From: Baffinella frigidus
Lineage: Eukaryota; Cryptophyceae; Cryptomonadales; Baffinellaceae
Length of the DNA: 20,538 nt
Assembly: GCA_026770585.1 (NCBI GenBank)
Contig: MU646335.1
Location: forward strand, 221,468-242,005
Reading direction: 5' to 3'
Below are positions 8,801-14,487 of the stretch, one piece after another. The notes beneath the pieces were generated by a model. The model saw only the letters and a list, made by a program, of their open reading frames with translations. It searched no databases and had not been told where the DNA came from. The stretch's first letter is position 1. Every line of letters starts with the position of its first letter. Position numbers and translations under genes: made by a program.

Positions 8801-9181
8801 TCAACAATTCCCCGCGTCGCAGAGAAGGGCCAATCATCCGCACATGCACCACCCTCGTCTGGATCATCCTCATACAGGGTGCAGGTACAAAGGACCGCAA
8901 TCTATCTGCCGCAAACTGCTTCTCTCCAGGGATCGGAGGGAGGGAAATACCCGTTCGATGTTGTTCAGGGTCGCCGCTTGCCCGAGGTACTCATTCAGCA
9001 TCTCCCCATCCATCTCCCTCCATCGATGCGGGATACACATACACGCACCGCCCCCCCGCAATCTCAGAGGCAGTCCTCTCATTTTCGACAAATTCGGCTG
9101 GATCGAACTTCCCCCCATCAGTGGGAGGAACGCAGCGGCGCAGAACAGCAGCACGGTGTTGCTGTGCGCGACGAAGACCAT
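1679..9181 (-). CDS. Ankyrin-repeat protein gene, seven supported exons (3' end uncertain)
   Basis: Seen: seven minus-strand exons at 8951-9181, 8639-8720, 8343-8530, 5865-5933, 4914-4970, 2937-3015 and 1679-1729 join with matching phases (0,1,0,0,0,1) into 252 codons plus one base. All introns end in AG; six of the seven donor sites are GT and one is GC. The joined protein has an N-terminal hydrophobic stretch (about residues 8-23), then about six ANK repeats (residues ~66-253) with the cores GQTPLLRAS, GSSALHYAA, GYSALQYAA, RWTALHRAAGNGHGE and NYTALHEAVWCGHLE. Several repeats are completed only across splice joins, which strongly supports the model. Known: ANK repeats are protein-binding scaffolds, so the partner cannot be predicted. 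Inferred: intron sizes are about 230, 108, 2409, 894, 1898 and 1207 bases. Introns 3 to 6 are full of repeats and mobile elements. The 3' end is open. Confidence 0.85.
1738..1912 (+). repeat. Telomere-like TTTAGGG block
   Basis: Nearly perfect TTTAGGG repeats after a TTTATGG start. In ankyrin transcript sense it is CCCTAAA repeat ending at the acceptor of exon 7. Confidence 0.92.
1913..2337. other. No gene or clear repeat seen
   Basis: Mixed sequence inside the ankyrin intron between exons 6 and 7. There is no domain-bearing frame. Confidence 0.4.
2338..2388. repeat. Dispersed 50-mer, second copy at 17954-18004
   Basis: Both copies share AAGAGGTCCTA.GCAGGTCC and GGGCCCTACGGTAGGGC.TATG. It contains the GGTCCTAGG/CCTACGG core also found in the foldback family. 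Confidence 0.8.
2552..2646. repeat. Foldback element with GTAAAGTCAC core
   Basis: Arms AACCCCGTGTAGGATGACC (about 2557-2575) and its complement (about 2622-2640) flank GTGACTTTAC/GTAAAGTCAC repeats. Confidence 0.8.
2715..2767 (-). pseudogene. Duplicate of the 3' half of ankyrin exon 6
   Basis: The sequence encodes GADAGASGADAQNYTALH and ends CATG|GTGCGG, retaining a donor equivalent to the functional exon. Its 5' side is cut off by a CA/TA microsatellite, so no acceptor remains. A more diverged copy (GADAQTYTAPHGA) lies at 2412-2455. Confidence 0.75.
2768..2925. repeat. CA/TA/GATA microsatellite cluster
   Basis: (CA)n, then (TA)n, then (CA)n over 2768-2851, followed by GATA/GATT-rich repeats to about 2920. 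It cuts off the duplicated ankyrin half-exon at 2767. Confidence 0.92.
2937..3015 (-). CDS. Ankyrin gene exon 6
   Basis: The acceptor TTTTGACAG precedes 3015. The exon has 26 codons plus one base: VVKILVAAGADAGAS, then GADAQNYTALH and a first-position G. The donor is CACG|GTGCGA. Joined to exon 7 (AG...) the split codon is Glu, giving NYTALHEAVWCGHLE. Four upstream half-copies of its 5' part (starts at 3172, ~3291, 3400, 3539) and two downstream copies of its 3' part (2715-2765, and a degenerate one at 2412-2455) show repeated local duplication. Only this copy contains both halves. Confidence 0.85.
3129..3539 (-). pseudogene. Four tandem half-copies of ankyrin exon 6
   Basis: Minus-strand copies start at 3539 (VVTILVAAAANAWAS), 3400 (VVKILVAAGG, with one extra G that shifts the frame), about 3291 (HIKILVVAAGADAGAS, acceptor AG lost and one extra codon) and 3172 (VVKILAAAGADAAAS). 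Starts are 109-157 bases apart, counting the intact copy at 3015. Acceptor AG is kept in three of the four. Similarity ends after the GAS codons, so none carries the second half of exon 6. Flanking intron sequence (CAGATGATTC) is shared by the two upstream copies, which indicates tandem duplication of exon plus intron. Confidence 0.8.
3862..4337. repeat. Foldback element with perfect 40-bp inverted ends and inner palindromes
   Basis: Bases 3862-3901 and 4298-4337 are perfect inverted copies (start ATAAGGTCCTGGGAGCCCTA). Inside, 3947-3976 and 3993-4022 form a perfect 30-bp inverted repeat with a 16-base loop, and 4024-4036/4040-4052 a 13-bp hairpin. Confidence 0.88.
4467..4584. repeat. GTACCTCGCTCAT foldback copy
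   Basis: Arms CAGGGGTGCCTCGCTCGTAA and the inverted ATGGGCGAGGTACCCCTG flank a CCTATGCCTAGGGCCCTAC centre. The arms have diverged. Confidence 0.8.
4628..4753. mobile_element. CCACGCCAGA-ended small element, copy 1 (126 bp)
   Basis: Ends CCACGCCAGAG and inverted TCTGGCGTGG are flanked by TA on both sides. The interior (GTCGCCAAAAGTCAACC, GTGGTTTTCAAAAGT) matches copies at 7932-8054 and 8057-8339. TA flanks suggest a Tc1/mariner-type MITE. Confidence 0.75.
4914..4970 (-). CDS. Ankyrin gene exon 5
   Basis: The acceptor is GAATGGGCAG before 4970 and the donor is GAG|GTCTGT after 4914. The 19 codons read RDKMRWTALHRAAGNGHGE, the first helix and turn of an ANK repeat. The second helix (VVKILVAAGAD) is supplied by exon 6. 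A diverged second copy of this exon starts at 5146, and acceptor stubs resembling its start lie at 5371 and 5287. This copy is chosen because it alone keeps the GNGHGE turn and a usable donor. Confidence 0.88.
5001..5086 (+). repeat. Four tandem 20-22 bp repeats
   Basis: The unit resembles GAGAGTTTCGAGACACTGAA followed by AC, repeated four times with small changes. Confidence 0.85.
5100..5146 (-). pseudogene. Diverged duplicate of ankyrin exon 5, with acceptor stubs upstream
   Basis: The copy begins after GCGCAG at 5146 and reads RDKMRWTALHRAARKPM. The GNGHGE turn and the GAG|GT donor are gone. Further copies of the acceptor plus the first codons lie at 5371 (GGGCAG, then AGGGACAAGAG) and 5287 (GCGCAG, then AGAGACACG). 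The shared flanks contain a repeated CTATGACC(G/A)CACATG(C/A)GGG motif near 5252 and 5408, so the duplication unit included intron sequence. Confidence 0.75.
5477..5862 (+). repeat. Purine-rich GAGA/GAAGAG tract of about 390 bases
   Basis: Repeats of GAAGAGTGGAAGAGAG, then GACAGAGC, then GAGAGCGAGAGC. In ankyrin transcript sense it is a pyrimidine tract starting at the donor of exon 4. Such tracts can form triplex DNA in principle. Confidence 0.9.
5865..5933 (-). CDS. Ankyrin gene exon 4
   Basis: The acceptor is GTGTGTGCAG before 5933 and the donor is CAG|GTCTTT after 5865. The 23 codons read YAAADGRSETTERLIRLGAD then VNQ, phase 0 at both ends. Joined to exon 3 this gives GYSALQ+YAAADGRSETTERL, and joined to exon 5 it gives LGADVNQ+RDKMRWTALH; both are continuous ANK repeats. 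The donor is followed, in transcript sense, by almost 400 bases of CT-rich sequence. Confidence 0.88.
5990..6490. repeat. Cluster of CGACACT.AGTGCC and AGGACCTGTATCGAGAG repeats
   Basis: CTAGGACCTGTATCGAGAGT occurs near 6275, with close relatives near 6402, 6448, 6815 and 4263. GATACTTAGTGCC-type motifs lie between. No gene is seen from 5940 to 6500. Confidence 0.8.
6506..6812. mobile_element. 307-bp TA-duplicating MITE with CCACACGAGGCTA ends
   Basis: Ends CCACACGAGGCTA and the inverted TAGCCTCGTGTGG are flanked by TA (6504-6505, 6813-6814). The empty site is visible: CCTATCTAGGACCTGTATCG at 6271-6290 is the same sequence without the element. It contains an inner hairpin (GACCGC...GCGGTC) and shares its 3' end with the copy at 12629-12807. 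Confidence 0.88.
6887..7169 (+). repeat. CACTAAGTATCTCTTT short tandem repeats
   Basis: About four 16-base units lie at 6887-6931 and two or three more at 7128-7168. The stretch between has no visible gene. Confidence 0.8.
7238..7307. repeat. Imperfect palindrome with related half at 13166-13208
   Basis: GGAGCGTAAGCCATTTCC is roughly complementary to GAGGGAAAAGGCTCCG around a GGTTCGAATCC centre. A related copy starts GATGGAGCGTAAGCCATTTC near 13164. Confidence 0.6.
7563..7702. mobile_element. TTATCCGGGG-ended MITE, copy 1 (140 bp)
   Basis: Arms of about 50 bp: TTATCCGGGGAAACCTATTT, then AGTTTGATGGCAAG, against their complement ending CCCCGGATAA. It is flanked by AACC on both sides (7559-7562, 7703-7706), a 4-bp target duplication. 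Confidence 0.88.
7932..8054. mobile_element. CCACGCCAGA-ended small element, copy 2 (123 bp)
   Basis: Ends CCACGCCAGAG and inverted CTCTGGCGTGG, with TA at both flanks (7930-7931, 8055-8056). The right TA is shared with the next, oppositely oriented element. Confidence 0.8.
8057..8339. mobile_element. CCACGCCAGA-ended small element, copy 3, interrupted
   Basis: Without the insertion at 8069-8222 and its 4-bp duplication it is 125 bp, like copies 1 and 2, in the opposite orientation. TA flanks are at 8055-8056 and 8340-8341. The right TA forms part of the splice donor of ankyrin exon 3 (minus sense G|GTA). Confidence 0.85.
8069..8222. mobile_element. TTATCCGGG-ended MITE, copy 2, nested (154 bp)
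   Basis: TTATCCGGGAACATGTTTAA pairs with the inverted ...CCCCGGATAA. It is flanked by GACT (8065-8068, 8223-8226). Removing it with one GACT restores CCACGCCAGACTGGAGG, the end sequence of the host element. Confidence 0.9.
8343..8530 (-). CDS. Ankyrin gene exon 3, two ANK repeats
   Basis: A classic acceptor (polypyrimidine run, then CCAG) precedes 8530. The exon is 188 nt, entered after two thirds of a codon are missing and left in phase 0. It encodes NNNVVHLLLALGANLTHV, DRRGSSALHYAAYNGHT and STIELLIEKGLDPNEGN, ending in FGYSALQ. The donor is CAG|GTACCG. The TA in that donor is also the outer TA of a small transposable element (8057-8339), so the intron boundary touches a transposon end. This is the best-preserved coding exon in the window. 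Confidence 0.9.
8639..8720 (-). CDS. Ankyrin gene exon 2 (GC splice donor)
   Basis: The acceptor is GTGTTTGCAG before 8720. The 27 codons plus one base read VRHLVEDMDANV, then GPSGQTPLLRAS. The exon ends CAG followed by GCGCGC, so the donor is GC rather than GT. The phase-1 end plus the AG that opens exon 3 makes a Glu codon and gives TPLLRASEQGNNNVVHLLLA, a normal ANK helix pair. No GT donor that keeps the frame is visible nearby. GC-AG introns are a known minor class in eukaryotes and are frequent in some algae, including dinoflagellates. Confidence 0.82.
8951..9181 (-). CDS. Ankyrin gene exon 1 with start codon and hydrophobic N-terminus
   Basis: The frame opens with ATG at 9181-9179. An in-frame TAA lies upstream at 9262-9260 with no other Met between, which favours this start. 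The 77 codons begin MVFVAHSNTVLLFCAAAFLP, which resembles a signal peptide, possibly cleaved in AAAF. A basic stretch with the motif LRLRGG follows. The last part (MLNEYLGQAATLNNIER) is the first helix of an ANK repeat. The donor is CGG|GTATTT, phase 0, and the next exon begins VRHLVEDMDANV, completing the repeat. An alternative start at the Met of MDGEMLNEY would remove the targeting region. A 278-codon open frame (9827 to 8991) overlaps this exon in another frame and looks fortuitous. Confidence 0.75.
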
Positions 9182-9840
9182 CGTTACTACGCCGGACGGG
9201 GGGCTGAGAGGCGGAGAGAGAGAGGCCGGAGAGAAGTTGTATGCTGGGGCCAGAAATCGTTACAGAAGCGTCGAGCCCTCGACACTTTCCAAAGTTGACG
9301 GATCTGTACCCCGAACCCAGGATGTTAACTTGAGGAAGCGTCGAGGGCTCGACACTTTCTAACTTCGGCAAAGTGGGGTCCGCGGTGCTGCGGGAGAGGC
9401 AACAGCTATCGCCAGACAGAGTTCGCTCTGAGTGCTGGACCGGGATCGGGCAGGCGAGGAGGCAGTGCGCCGTCCTCGAGAGCGCCGCACGTCGCAGCAT
9501 CCAGGAATTTTGAGATCTCGCTTTGGGTCCAACTGGGCGTGGTGTGCAAGGAAGTGGATCGGCAAACGTTATGTCCTTCCTTGCCGGCTGCTGCAACAGT
9601 CGGGCAACGCCAACCATCCGGGAAAACAATCCATCATCTGAGCGCCGGGGGTTCAAGCAGCCGTGGATCGACGACGCCAACTCAGCTTCACCGAAGGAGA
9701 GGCCTTCGGCGAAGACCGCCGCCCTTTCCCAAGCGCGTTCCCCCGATCCGGCACGGGCATATGCTGCGCCGGGGCGGGAGGCACCTGAGGTGAAGGAGCG
9801 GAAGGTGGGGGTGGGGATCGTGTTCAACGCAGGGGAGGTC
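9182..9840. other. Region upstream of the ankyrin gene, no assigned gene
   Basis: This is GC-rich, unique-looking sequence between exon 1 and a CCCTCAA repeat block. Long open frames exist on both strands: minus 9827-8991 (278 codons) and plus 9523-9858. I recognise no domain in either. The minus frame overlaps exon 1 out of frame. Two copies of GAAGCGTCGAG..CTCGACACTTTC lie near 9265-9291 and 9336-9360. It may hold the promoter and 5' untranslated region of the ankyrin gene; this is inferred from position only. Confidence 0.35.
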
Positions 9841-9975
9841 CTACACCCTAAACCCTAAACCCTCAACCCTCAACCCTCAACCAGTAAACCCCAAACCCTC
9901 AACCCTCAACCCTCAACCCTGAACCCTAAACCCTCAACCCTCAACCCTCAACCCTCAACCCTGAACCCTGAACCA
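9841..9975 (+). repeat. CCCTAAA/CCCTCAA block
   Basis: Degenerate telomere-like heptamers, C-rich on the plus strand, between the ankyrin and PDZ genes. Confidence 0.9.
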
Positions 9976-10056
9976 GGAGGGCAAAGGCCCCGACGGAGAT
10001 GGTCTGGTGGTCAACTCTCTGACAAAGTGCGGCGCCCGCCCATGACCCGCCCACAA

Positions 10057-10375
10057 ACCACCAACCCTCACGGCGGGGGCAAATCGACGATGTTCGATTG
10101 CCGATTCCTGTGGGAATTGGAGCCGTTGAAGTCGGAATCCGAGTTTCCACGGCTTCAATTCCCCCTGAAGTCGGGAAATCGAAAACCATCGATTTGCCCC
10201 AGCCGTGAGGGTTGGTGGAAAGTTGAGGGCCATCCACCAGCCACCCGAAGTTGACCAGATCGTGAGATGTCACCTGTAGTAAATTTCACCAAGACTCAAC
10301 CCCAGGGTTTAGTCCTGGGGGGAACATTTACTCAACTGCACTCTGATCTGGTTCACTTCGGGTGGTTGGTGGAGG
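10057..10375. repeat. Two adjoining foldbacks
   Basis: Arms ACCAACCCTCACGGC (10057-10071) and GCCGTGAGGGTTGGT (about 10201-10215) continue into CAAATCGA/TCGATTTG. A second pair lies near 10231-10260 and 10342-10375 (ACCACCCGAAGTGAA type). No gene is seen. Confidence 0.7.
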
Positions 10376-10561
10376 GAGGGATCGTTGGATGTTGGGTGAT
10401 TGGGTACCAGGAGGATATCGGGTGTCGATTTTTTCACGTCACGGGGAGAAAGCTCGGTTGAACCGGAGCCTAATCGAAGCCAGCAGCATCCTAGGCGTCG
10501 GTTCTCGATCTCAGCCTTGCGCCTGCCTGCCTATACCCAGCGCGATCCCAACCCACTTGAC

Positions 10562-10745
10562 CGACTCAGACCCAGTCTTACTCTCAATCCTACACCCTAA
10601 ATCCTTAATCCCTGCACCCTAAACCCTAAACCCTAATTCCTAAACTCTCAACCCTGAACGCTCAACCCTCAACCCTCGACCCTACACCCTGCAACCCAAA
10701 CCCTACATCCTAAACCCCTAATCCCCTAAACCCTACACCCCAGAT
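10562..10745 (+). repeat. Degenerate CCCTAAA/CCCTCAA block
   Basis: C-rich telomere-like repeats upstream of the PDZ exons. No coding sequence is seen. Confidence 0.88.
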
Positions 10746-10814
10746 ATCTGACTGGCGGAGAATTCGGCGCATACCCTTGCACAAACCACTCGAGAATGCT
10801 AGAGGGGCCTATGA

Positions 10815-10920
10815 TTTTCACGAAATCCCTTCGAAGTCCGCTGTGTGGACAGTGGACTACGAAGGGATTTCGTGAAAATCCCTTCGAAGTCCGCTGTGTG
10901 GACAGTGGACTACGAAAGGG
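10815..10920. repeat. CTTCGAAGTCCGC palindromic tandem repeat
   Basis: A 39-40 base unit at 10824-10863 repeats at 10877-10916. Arms 10815-10833 and 10860-10878 are a perfect 19-bp inverted repeat. Single copies lie at 11074-11094 and, diverged, near 19491-19514. Confidence 0.85.
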
Positions 10921-10934
10921 TTTTCGTACCGAAG

Positions 10935-11009
10935 TCTTGGGTAACGGGTGTGCGCGAAAGCGGAGGCGGGCCCGCAGAAGCATGCAACCGCGTGACCCTG
11001 GGGGACAAG
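10935..11009 (+). pseudogene. Truncated first copy of the PDZ-core exon
   Basis: The 25 codons read SWVTGVRESGGGPAEACNRV, then TLGDK. Similarity to the second copy stops after GDK. The bases that follow (a CCCTACGG-type repeat, 11010-11060) replace the LVSIDG part. The open frame continues upstream into the CTTCGAAGTCCGC tandem element (10824-10916), which is probably not coding. It is an ancestral or decayed duplicate of the exon ending at 11203. Confidence 0.7.
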
Positions 11010-11095
11010 GGGACCCCCTATGTCCCTACGGATTGCCTACCGTAGGGTCGTAGGCCTTATCTCTATTCGAAACCCCTTCGAAGTCCGCTGTGTGG

Positions 11096-11203
11096 TCTTG
11101 GGTAACGGGTGTGCGCGAGAGCAGGGGCGGGCCCGCAGAAGCTTGCAACCGCGTCACGCTGGGGGACAAGCTCGTGTCGATTGATGGCGTGGACGTACGG
11201 GGG
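11096..11203 (+). CDS. PDZ-domain exon (GPAE...LGDKLVSIDGVDV)
   Basis: The 36 codons contain GGPAEACNRVTLGDKLVSID followed by GVDVRG. This is the classic PDZ centre: GPA, then GD.lv.idG..v. Donor GGG|GTGAGT follows 11203. Joined in phase 0 to the exon at 11651 it gives VDVRG+VSAGELSGIILG, the expected PDZ alpha-helix region. PDZ domains bind C-terminal or internal peptides and occur in scaffolds and in C-terminal processing or HtrA-type proteases. No protease part is visible here. The 5' boundary is uncertain because the sequence before TCTTGG is a duplicated repeat. The carboxylate-loop half of the domain (GLGF type) is not found nearby. Confidence 0.75.
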
Positions 11204-11650
11204 GTGAGTGCTCGAACCTCAACTCCTAAACCCTGAACCCTGAACCCTGAACCCTGAACCCTGAACCCTCAATTTCTAAAACCTAAATCCTAAACCCTAA
11301 ACCCTACACCCAGAACCCTGAACCCTGAACCCTAAACCCTGAACCCTAAACGCTGGGGGACAAGCTTGTGTCGATTGACGGCGTCAATCAGGGGGTGAAT
11401 GCTGAAGCCCTTGCCTGGAACCCTGAACCCTGCGCTCGAACCCTAGCCTCAAACCCCTGAACCCTGAACCCTGAACCCTGAACCCTGAACCCTGAACCCT
11501 GAACCCTGAACCCTGAACCCTACACCCTAAACCCTAAACCCTACACCCGACACCCTACACCCTGAACCCTAAACCTTAAACCCTAACCCTGAACCCTATA
11601 GCCTAAACCCCAAACCCCAAACCCCAAACCCCACACCCTAAACCCTACAG
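11204..11650 (+). mobile_element. Introner-like intron flanked by a 9-nt direct repeat
   Basis: The 447-base intron begins GTGAGTGC and the exon after it also begins GTGAGTGC; with the preceding G the match is 9 nt (GGTGAGTGC). Removing the intron restores the PDZ frame exactly. This is what insertion with target-site duplication produces when the donor comes from the duplicated target and the acceptor from the element. The interior is mostly CCCTGAA and CCCTAAA repeats plus the PDZ fragment at 11353. Chance identity is possible because GTGAGT is also the donor consensus. Confidence 0.55.
11353..11394 (+). pseudogene. Third, short copy of the PDZ-core exon end inside the intron
   Basis: It reads LGDKLVSIDGVNQG, followed by GTGAATGC where the true exon has GTGAGTGC. 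It lies within CCCTGAA repeats between the two PDZ exons. It carries no upstream part of the exon, so it is a fragment. Confidence 0.75.
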
Positions 11651-11701
11651 GTGAGTGCAGGGGAGCTTTCAGGCATCATTCTCGGGCAGCCGGGCAGCAA
11701 G
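11651..11701 (+). CDS. PDZ-domain exon, alpha-helix region
   Basis: The acceptor is AACCCTACAG, made of telomere-like repeat. The 17 codons read VSAGELSGIILGQPGSK, and the donor is AAG|GTTGGT. The pattern (S..EL...L.G.PGSKV) matches the end of a PDZ domain. Both ends are phase 0. The following exon (expected to start with a V.L.V strand) could not be located downstream, so the gene leaves this window, has a distant exon, or is broken. Confidence 0.75.
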
Positions 11702-12628
11702 GTTGGTGCCCGTCCGTTTCCGGGGTGATGATTTATTACCCGAAACTCTCCAAAAGTGGCCGATGTGAACATTTCGTACTTGTAGGGTTTAAAATACCAG
11801 GATTTGTACTGGGAATCCTAGGGGTCCCACACCAGGCTACAATTAGCCTTTTCTTAAAACCCTCTTTCAAGAAGGTCATCTCTGCATTGTGTAGTAATTG
11901 TCATGTCTGCGGGGGTTTGAGCCCCGGGCCCCGGGTACTTGACCAATTCTCGTACAAATACTGGACGCGACCTTAAAACCAACATTTAAGAAAAGGCCTA
12001 TGACCTCCTTGTGTGGTTCCGTTTCCTGGTGGTTGATTTGCCCAGAAGGAGGTGGGGTTTCCCCACGTTTTCCACGCTAGGAGCAGCGTTGTTTGAACAG
12101 TTCTTTAAACATCTTTCAATAACGCCATCCTAGGAAGTATCCGAGGCAGAGAACACGAATCTCAAAAATACCCGAAGCAGGGGGATACCCTGGCGAGAAT
12201 GGATCCGGCGCTCTCGCATATTCCACCGTTACCTTAAGTTAACGGAGGTTCTACTTTTGCTTTGAGACGTCCCACTCCCGACTTTTGTCTCGTTGGGCAG
12301 GCAAGAGGAATCAGTCAACTTATCGGCGCGGTTGGCACTGTAGGGCGCTGGCGAGTCACAGGGTGCCAGGTGCCATGTCGGAGGAGGCGCTAACCCTGAT
12401 GTCCGAATAGGTCTCTTCCTTGTGGCTTTACCGAGTCAGTGAATTCACTGTGAAATTCGTGAATCCACCCTAAGTTCAGACCCGATCAACTGCCGCAGAC
12501 GTACAGCCGCTAGGGTTATCTTTCGGCATTATGCACCCCAGCCTCAAAACCCAAACCCCAACAGGTGACGCTCGGGTGCGAGACTGCGTCAGGAGGGCGA
12601 ACGCTCTTCTATGAGGTGTGTGCCACTG
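11702..12628. other. No supported gene
   Basis: AT-richer mixed sequence. Blocks TTAGCCTTTTCTTAA near 11846 and TTAAGAAAAGGCCTA near 11987 are inverted relatives, so the 11840-12005 stretch may be another foldback. Open frames lack recognisable features. Confidence 0.4.
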
Positions 12629-12807
12629 CCACACGAGGCTATTCACGCAAACATAATAAATGTCGATTGTAAGCGTTTGTGTAGTAATTTTCACATATTT
12701 GGTCGAATAGAAAGACAAGCTACACGCTTTGCGTGTAGCACGTGACCAATTATCCCCACAAAATTTAAAATCGACTTTTATTCTGTGCGCATGGATAGCC
12801 TCGTGGG
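12629..12807. mobile_element. Second, diverged CCACACGAGGCTA-ended MITE
   Basis: Ends CCACACGAGGCTA and TAGCCTCGTGGG. It shares CCCCACAAAATTTAAAA and the region before its right end with the element at 6506-6812, and has its own inner hairpin (CTACACGCTTTGCGTGTAG). Its flanks (GAGGTGTGTGC and GCAGGGGGTCGAT) lie close together without an insertion near 13111-13140. Confidence 0.75.
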
Positions 12808-13013
12808 CAGGGGGTCGATCTATCTTTTTCTTGAGCCTCACCAGCGTAGAACCACCGCTCTCAGTGTCGTTAGGGGTGGGCGGACGCTCTTCTAGAGGTG
12901 TGTGCCACTCTTCCAGTTTCTCGATTTACGCGTTGCGTGCGCCTCACCACTGGCAGGGCTGGAAATTCAATTCAGCCTGGTTGAGTTGAGCCAGTCTCAC
13001 GAATCACGAGTCT

Positions 13014-13064
13014 GTTGTTGAGTTGAGTTGAGTTGAGTTGAGTTGAGTTGAGTTGAGTTGAGCC
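13014..13064 (+). repeat. (GTTGA)n microsatellite
   Basis: About nine 5-base units. Flanking sequence (12830-13260) has repeated TTTG.TTGAGCCT motifs and no gene. Confidence 0.92.
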
Positions 13065-13457
13065 TTTCCGGTGAGTCACGAGGATATAACCACCGCTCGC
13101 AGTGTTCTATGAGGTGTGTGCGCCTGGGGCAGGGGGTCGATTTAGACTTTGTTTGAGCCTGATGATGGAGCGTAAGCCATTTCCTCGGCAGCCGGTTCGA
13201 ATTCGAACGATTTAGGCTTTGCTTGAGCCTCTTCTTCTGCTTGAGTACTTCCGAGCCTTAAATTGCGCGATCCAATAGTCTATGCGCCTTATGACGGACC
13301 CGCCTCGCTACATAAGTATATCCTCAAAAGCGGAAGTCTGCAACAGAATCGAAGCACTCCTCTCAGTGTCGTGAACCACAGGAAACCGAGGTTACTCAGA
13401 TTGTCCTCCTACCCTACTGTAGGACCTTACGGCGGTGCGTGTCCTTAATTTTGAGTA

Positions 13458-13569
13458 CAGGGGTACCTCGCTCAGAAAAAAGGCTTCCACCTAGGACCAT
13501 AAGGCCCTAGACATAGGCCTACTGTAGGGTCCTAGGTGGATGCAGTTCCTTATGAGCGAGGTACCCCTG
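13458..13569. repeat. GTACCTCGCTCAT foldback copy
   Basis: CAGGGGTACCTCGCTCA pairs with TGAGCGAGGTACCCCTG around a TAGGACCATAAGGCCCTAGAC centre. Single inverted arms follow at about 13617 and 13731. Confidence 0.88.
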
Positions 13570-13834
13570 TACCGTGGTCCAAGTCGGATGTACCGTGGTC
13601 CAATGTCGGATTCTTATGAGCGAGGTACCTCTGTAACCCCTGTACGTGACACCCCCCTGCTGACCAACCCTCCTGAAAACCAGATTCTTTTGGTACGGGG
13701 GGCGGGCGCCTGGGGATGGATGCAGTTTCCTATGAGCAAGGTACCCCTGTAAAGGACCTTGTCTCTCAATCTCGTCTCCCGTTGTTGGCCATCGCGGCAG
13801 CTAACCCTCCAAAGATCCTGCGGGGTGCACAGGT

Positions 13835-13941
13835 GTGAGCCTCGGTCGGACAGGTGACGAGCCTCGGTCGGACAGGTGACGAGCCTCGGTCGGACAGGTG
13901 ACGAGCCTCGGTCGGACAGGTGACGAGCCTCGGCCGGACAG
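13835..13941 (+). repeat. Five tandem 22-bp GTGACGAGCCTCGGTCGGAC repeats
   Basis: Unit GTGACGAGCCTCGGTCGGAC plus AG, nearly identical; the first unit is shortened and the last has one change. It is stop-free on the minus strand (TEARHLSDRGSSPVRPRLV-like) but shows no sign of being a real protein. Confidence 0.92.
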
Positions 13942-14132
13942 GGGTCGTACGATATCGCGACTGCGGTCTGCCAAAGGGCTGGTAGTCTTCCAATATCGTA
14001 TGCATGTTTCCCTGTTATGAGCGAGGTACCTGTGCAACCCCTGTGCCTGACCAACCCCCCCGGAAACCAGGTTCTTTTGGTACGGGGGGCGCCTGGGGAG
14101 GGGATGGGAACCTCTTCATCGCGGAAACAGGC

Positions 14133-14177
14133 AACCCTGAACCCTGAACCCTAAAACCTACGCCCTCAACCCTCAAC

Positions 14178-14209
<32 letters not shown>

Positions 14210-14440
14210 ACCCTTCACCCTAAACCCTACAACATACACCCTAAAACCTACACCCTAAACCCTACACCCTAAAACCTACATCCTCAAACCTCAACCCTCA
14301 AACCTCAACCCTCAACCCTCAATCCTCAACCCTCAATCCTGCACCCTGCACCCTGAAACCTAAACCCTTAACCCTAAACCCTGAAACCTCAACTCCTAAC
14401 CCCCCCTCCTAAACCTAAACCCCAAACCCTAAACGCACAG
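14133..14440 (+). repeat. CCCTCAA/CCCTAAA/CCCTACA block
   Basis: About 300 bases of degenerate C-rich heptamers. No gene is seen. Confidence 0.92.
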
Positions 14441-14487
14441 GCCTGATGTGGGACCACAAGGATCGACGTGCCCGCCTCAGGTCGGGA

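Noticed and set aside
8991-9827. 278-codon open frame, the longest in the window (minus strand)
   Set aside because: It has no recognisable domain, is Arg/Ser/Pro-rich and GC-driven, overlaps ankyrin exon 1 out of frame, and both strands are open there.
13759-13818. Possible 60-base minus exon (DLWRVSCRDGQQRETRLRDK) with acceptor CCCCGCAG and donor AAG|GTCCTT
   Set aside because: No neighbouring exon or homology supports it, and another frame is equally open. Kept only as a note.
13835-13941. CRISPR-like array
   Set aside because: The 22-bp units are contiguous without spacers, in eukaryotic sequence.
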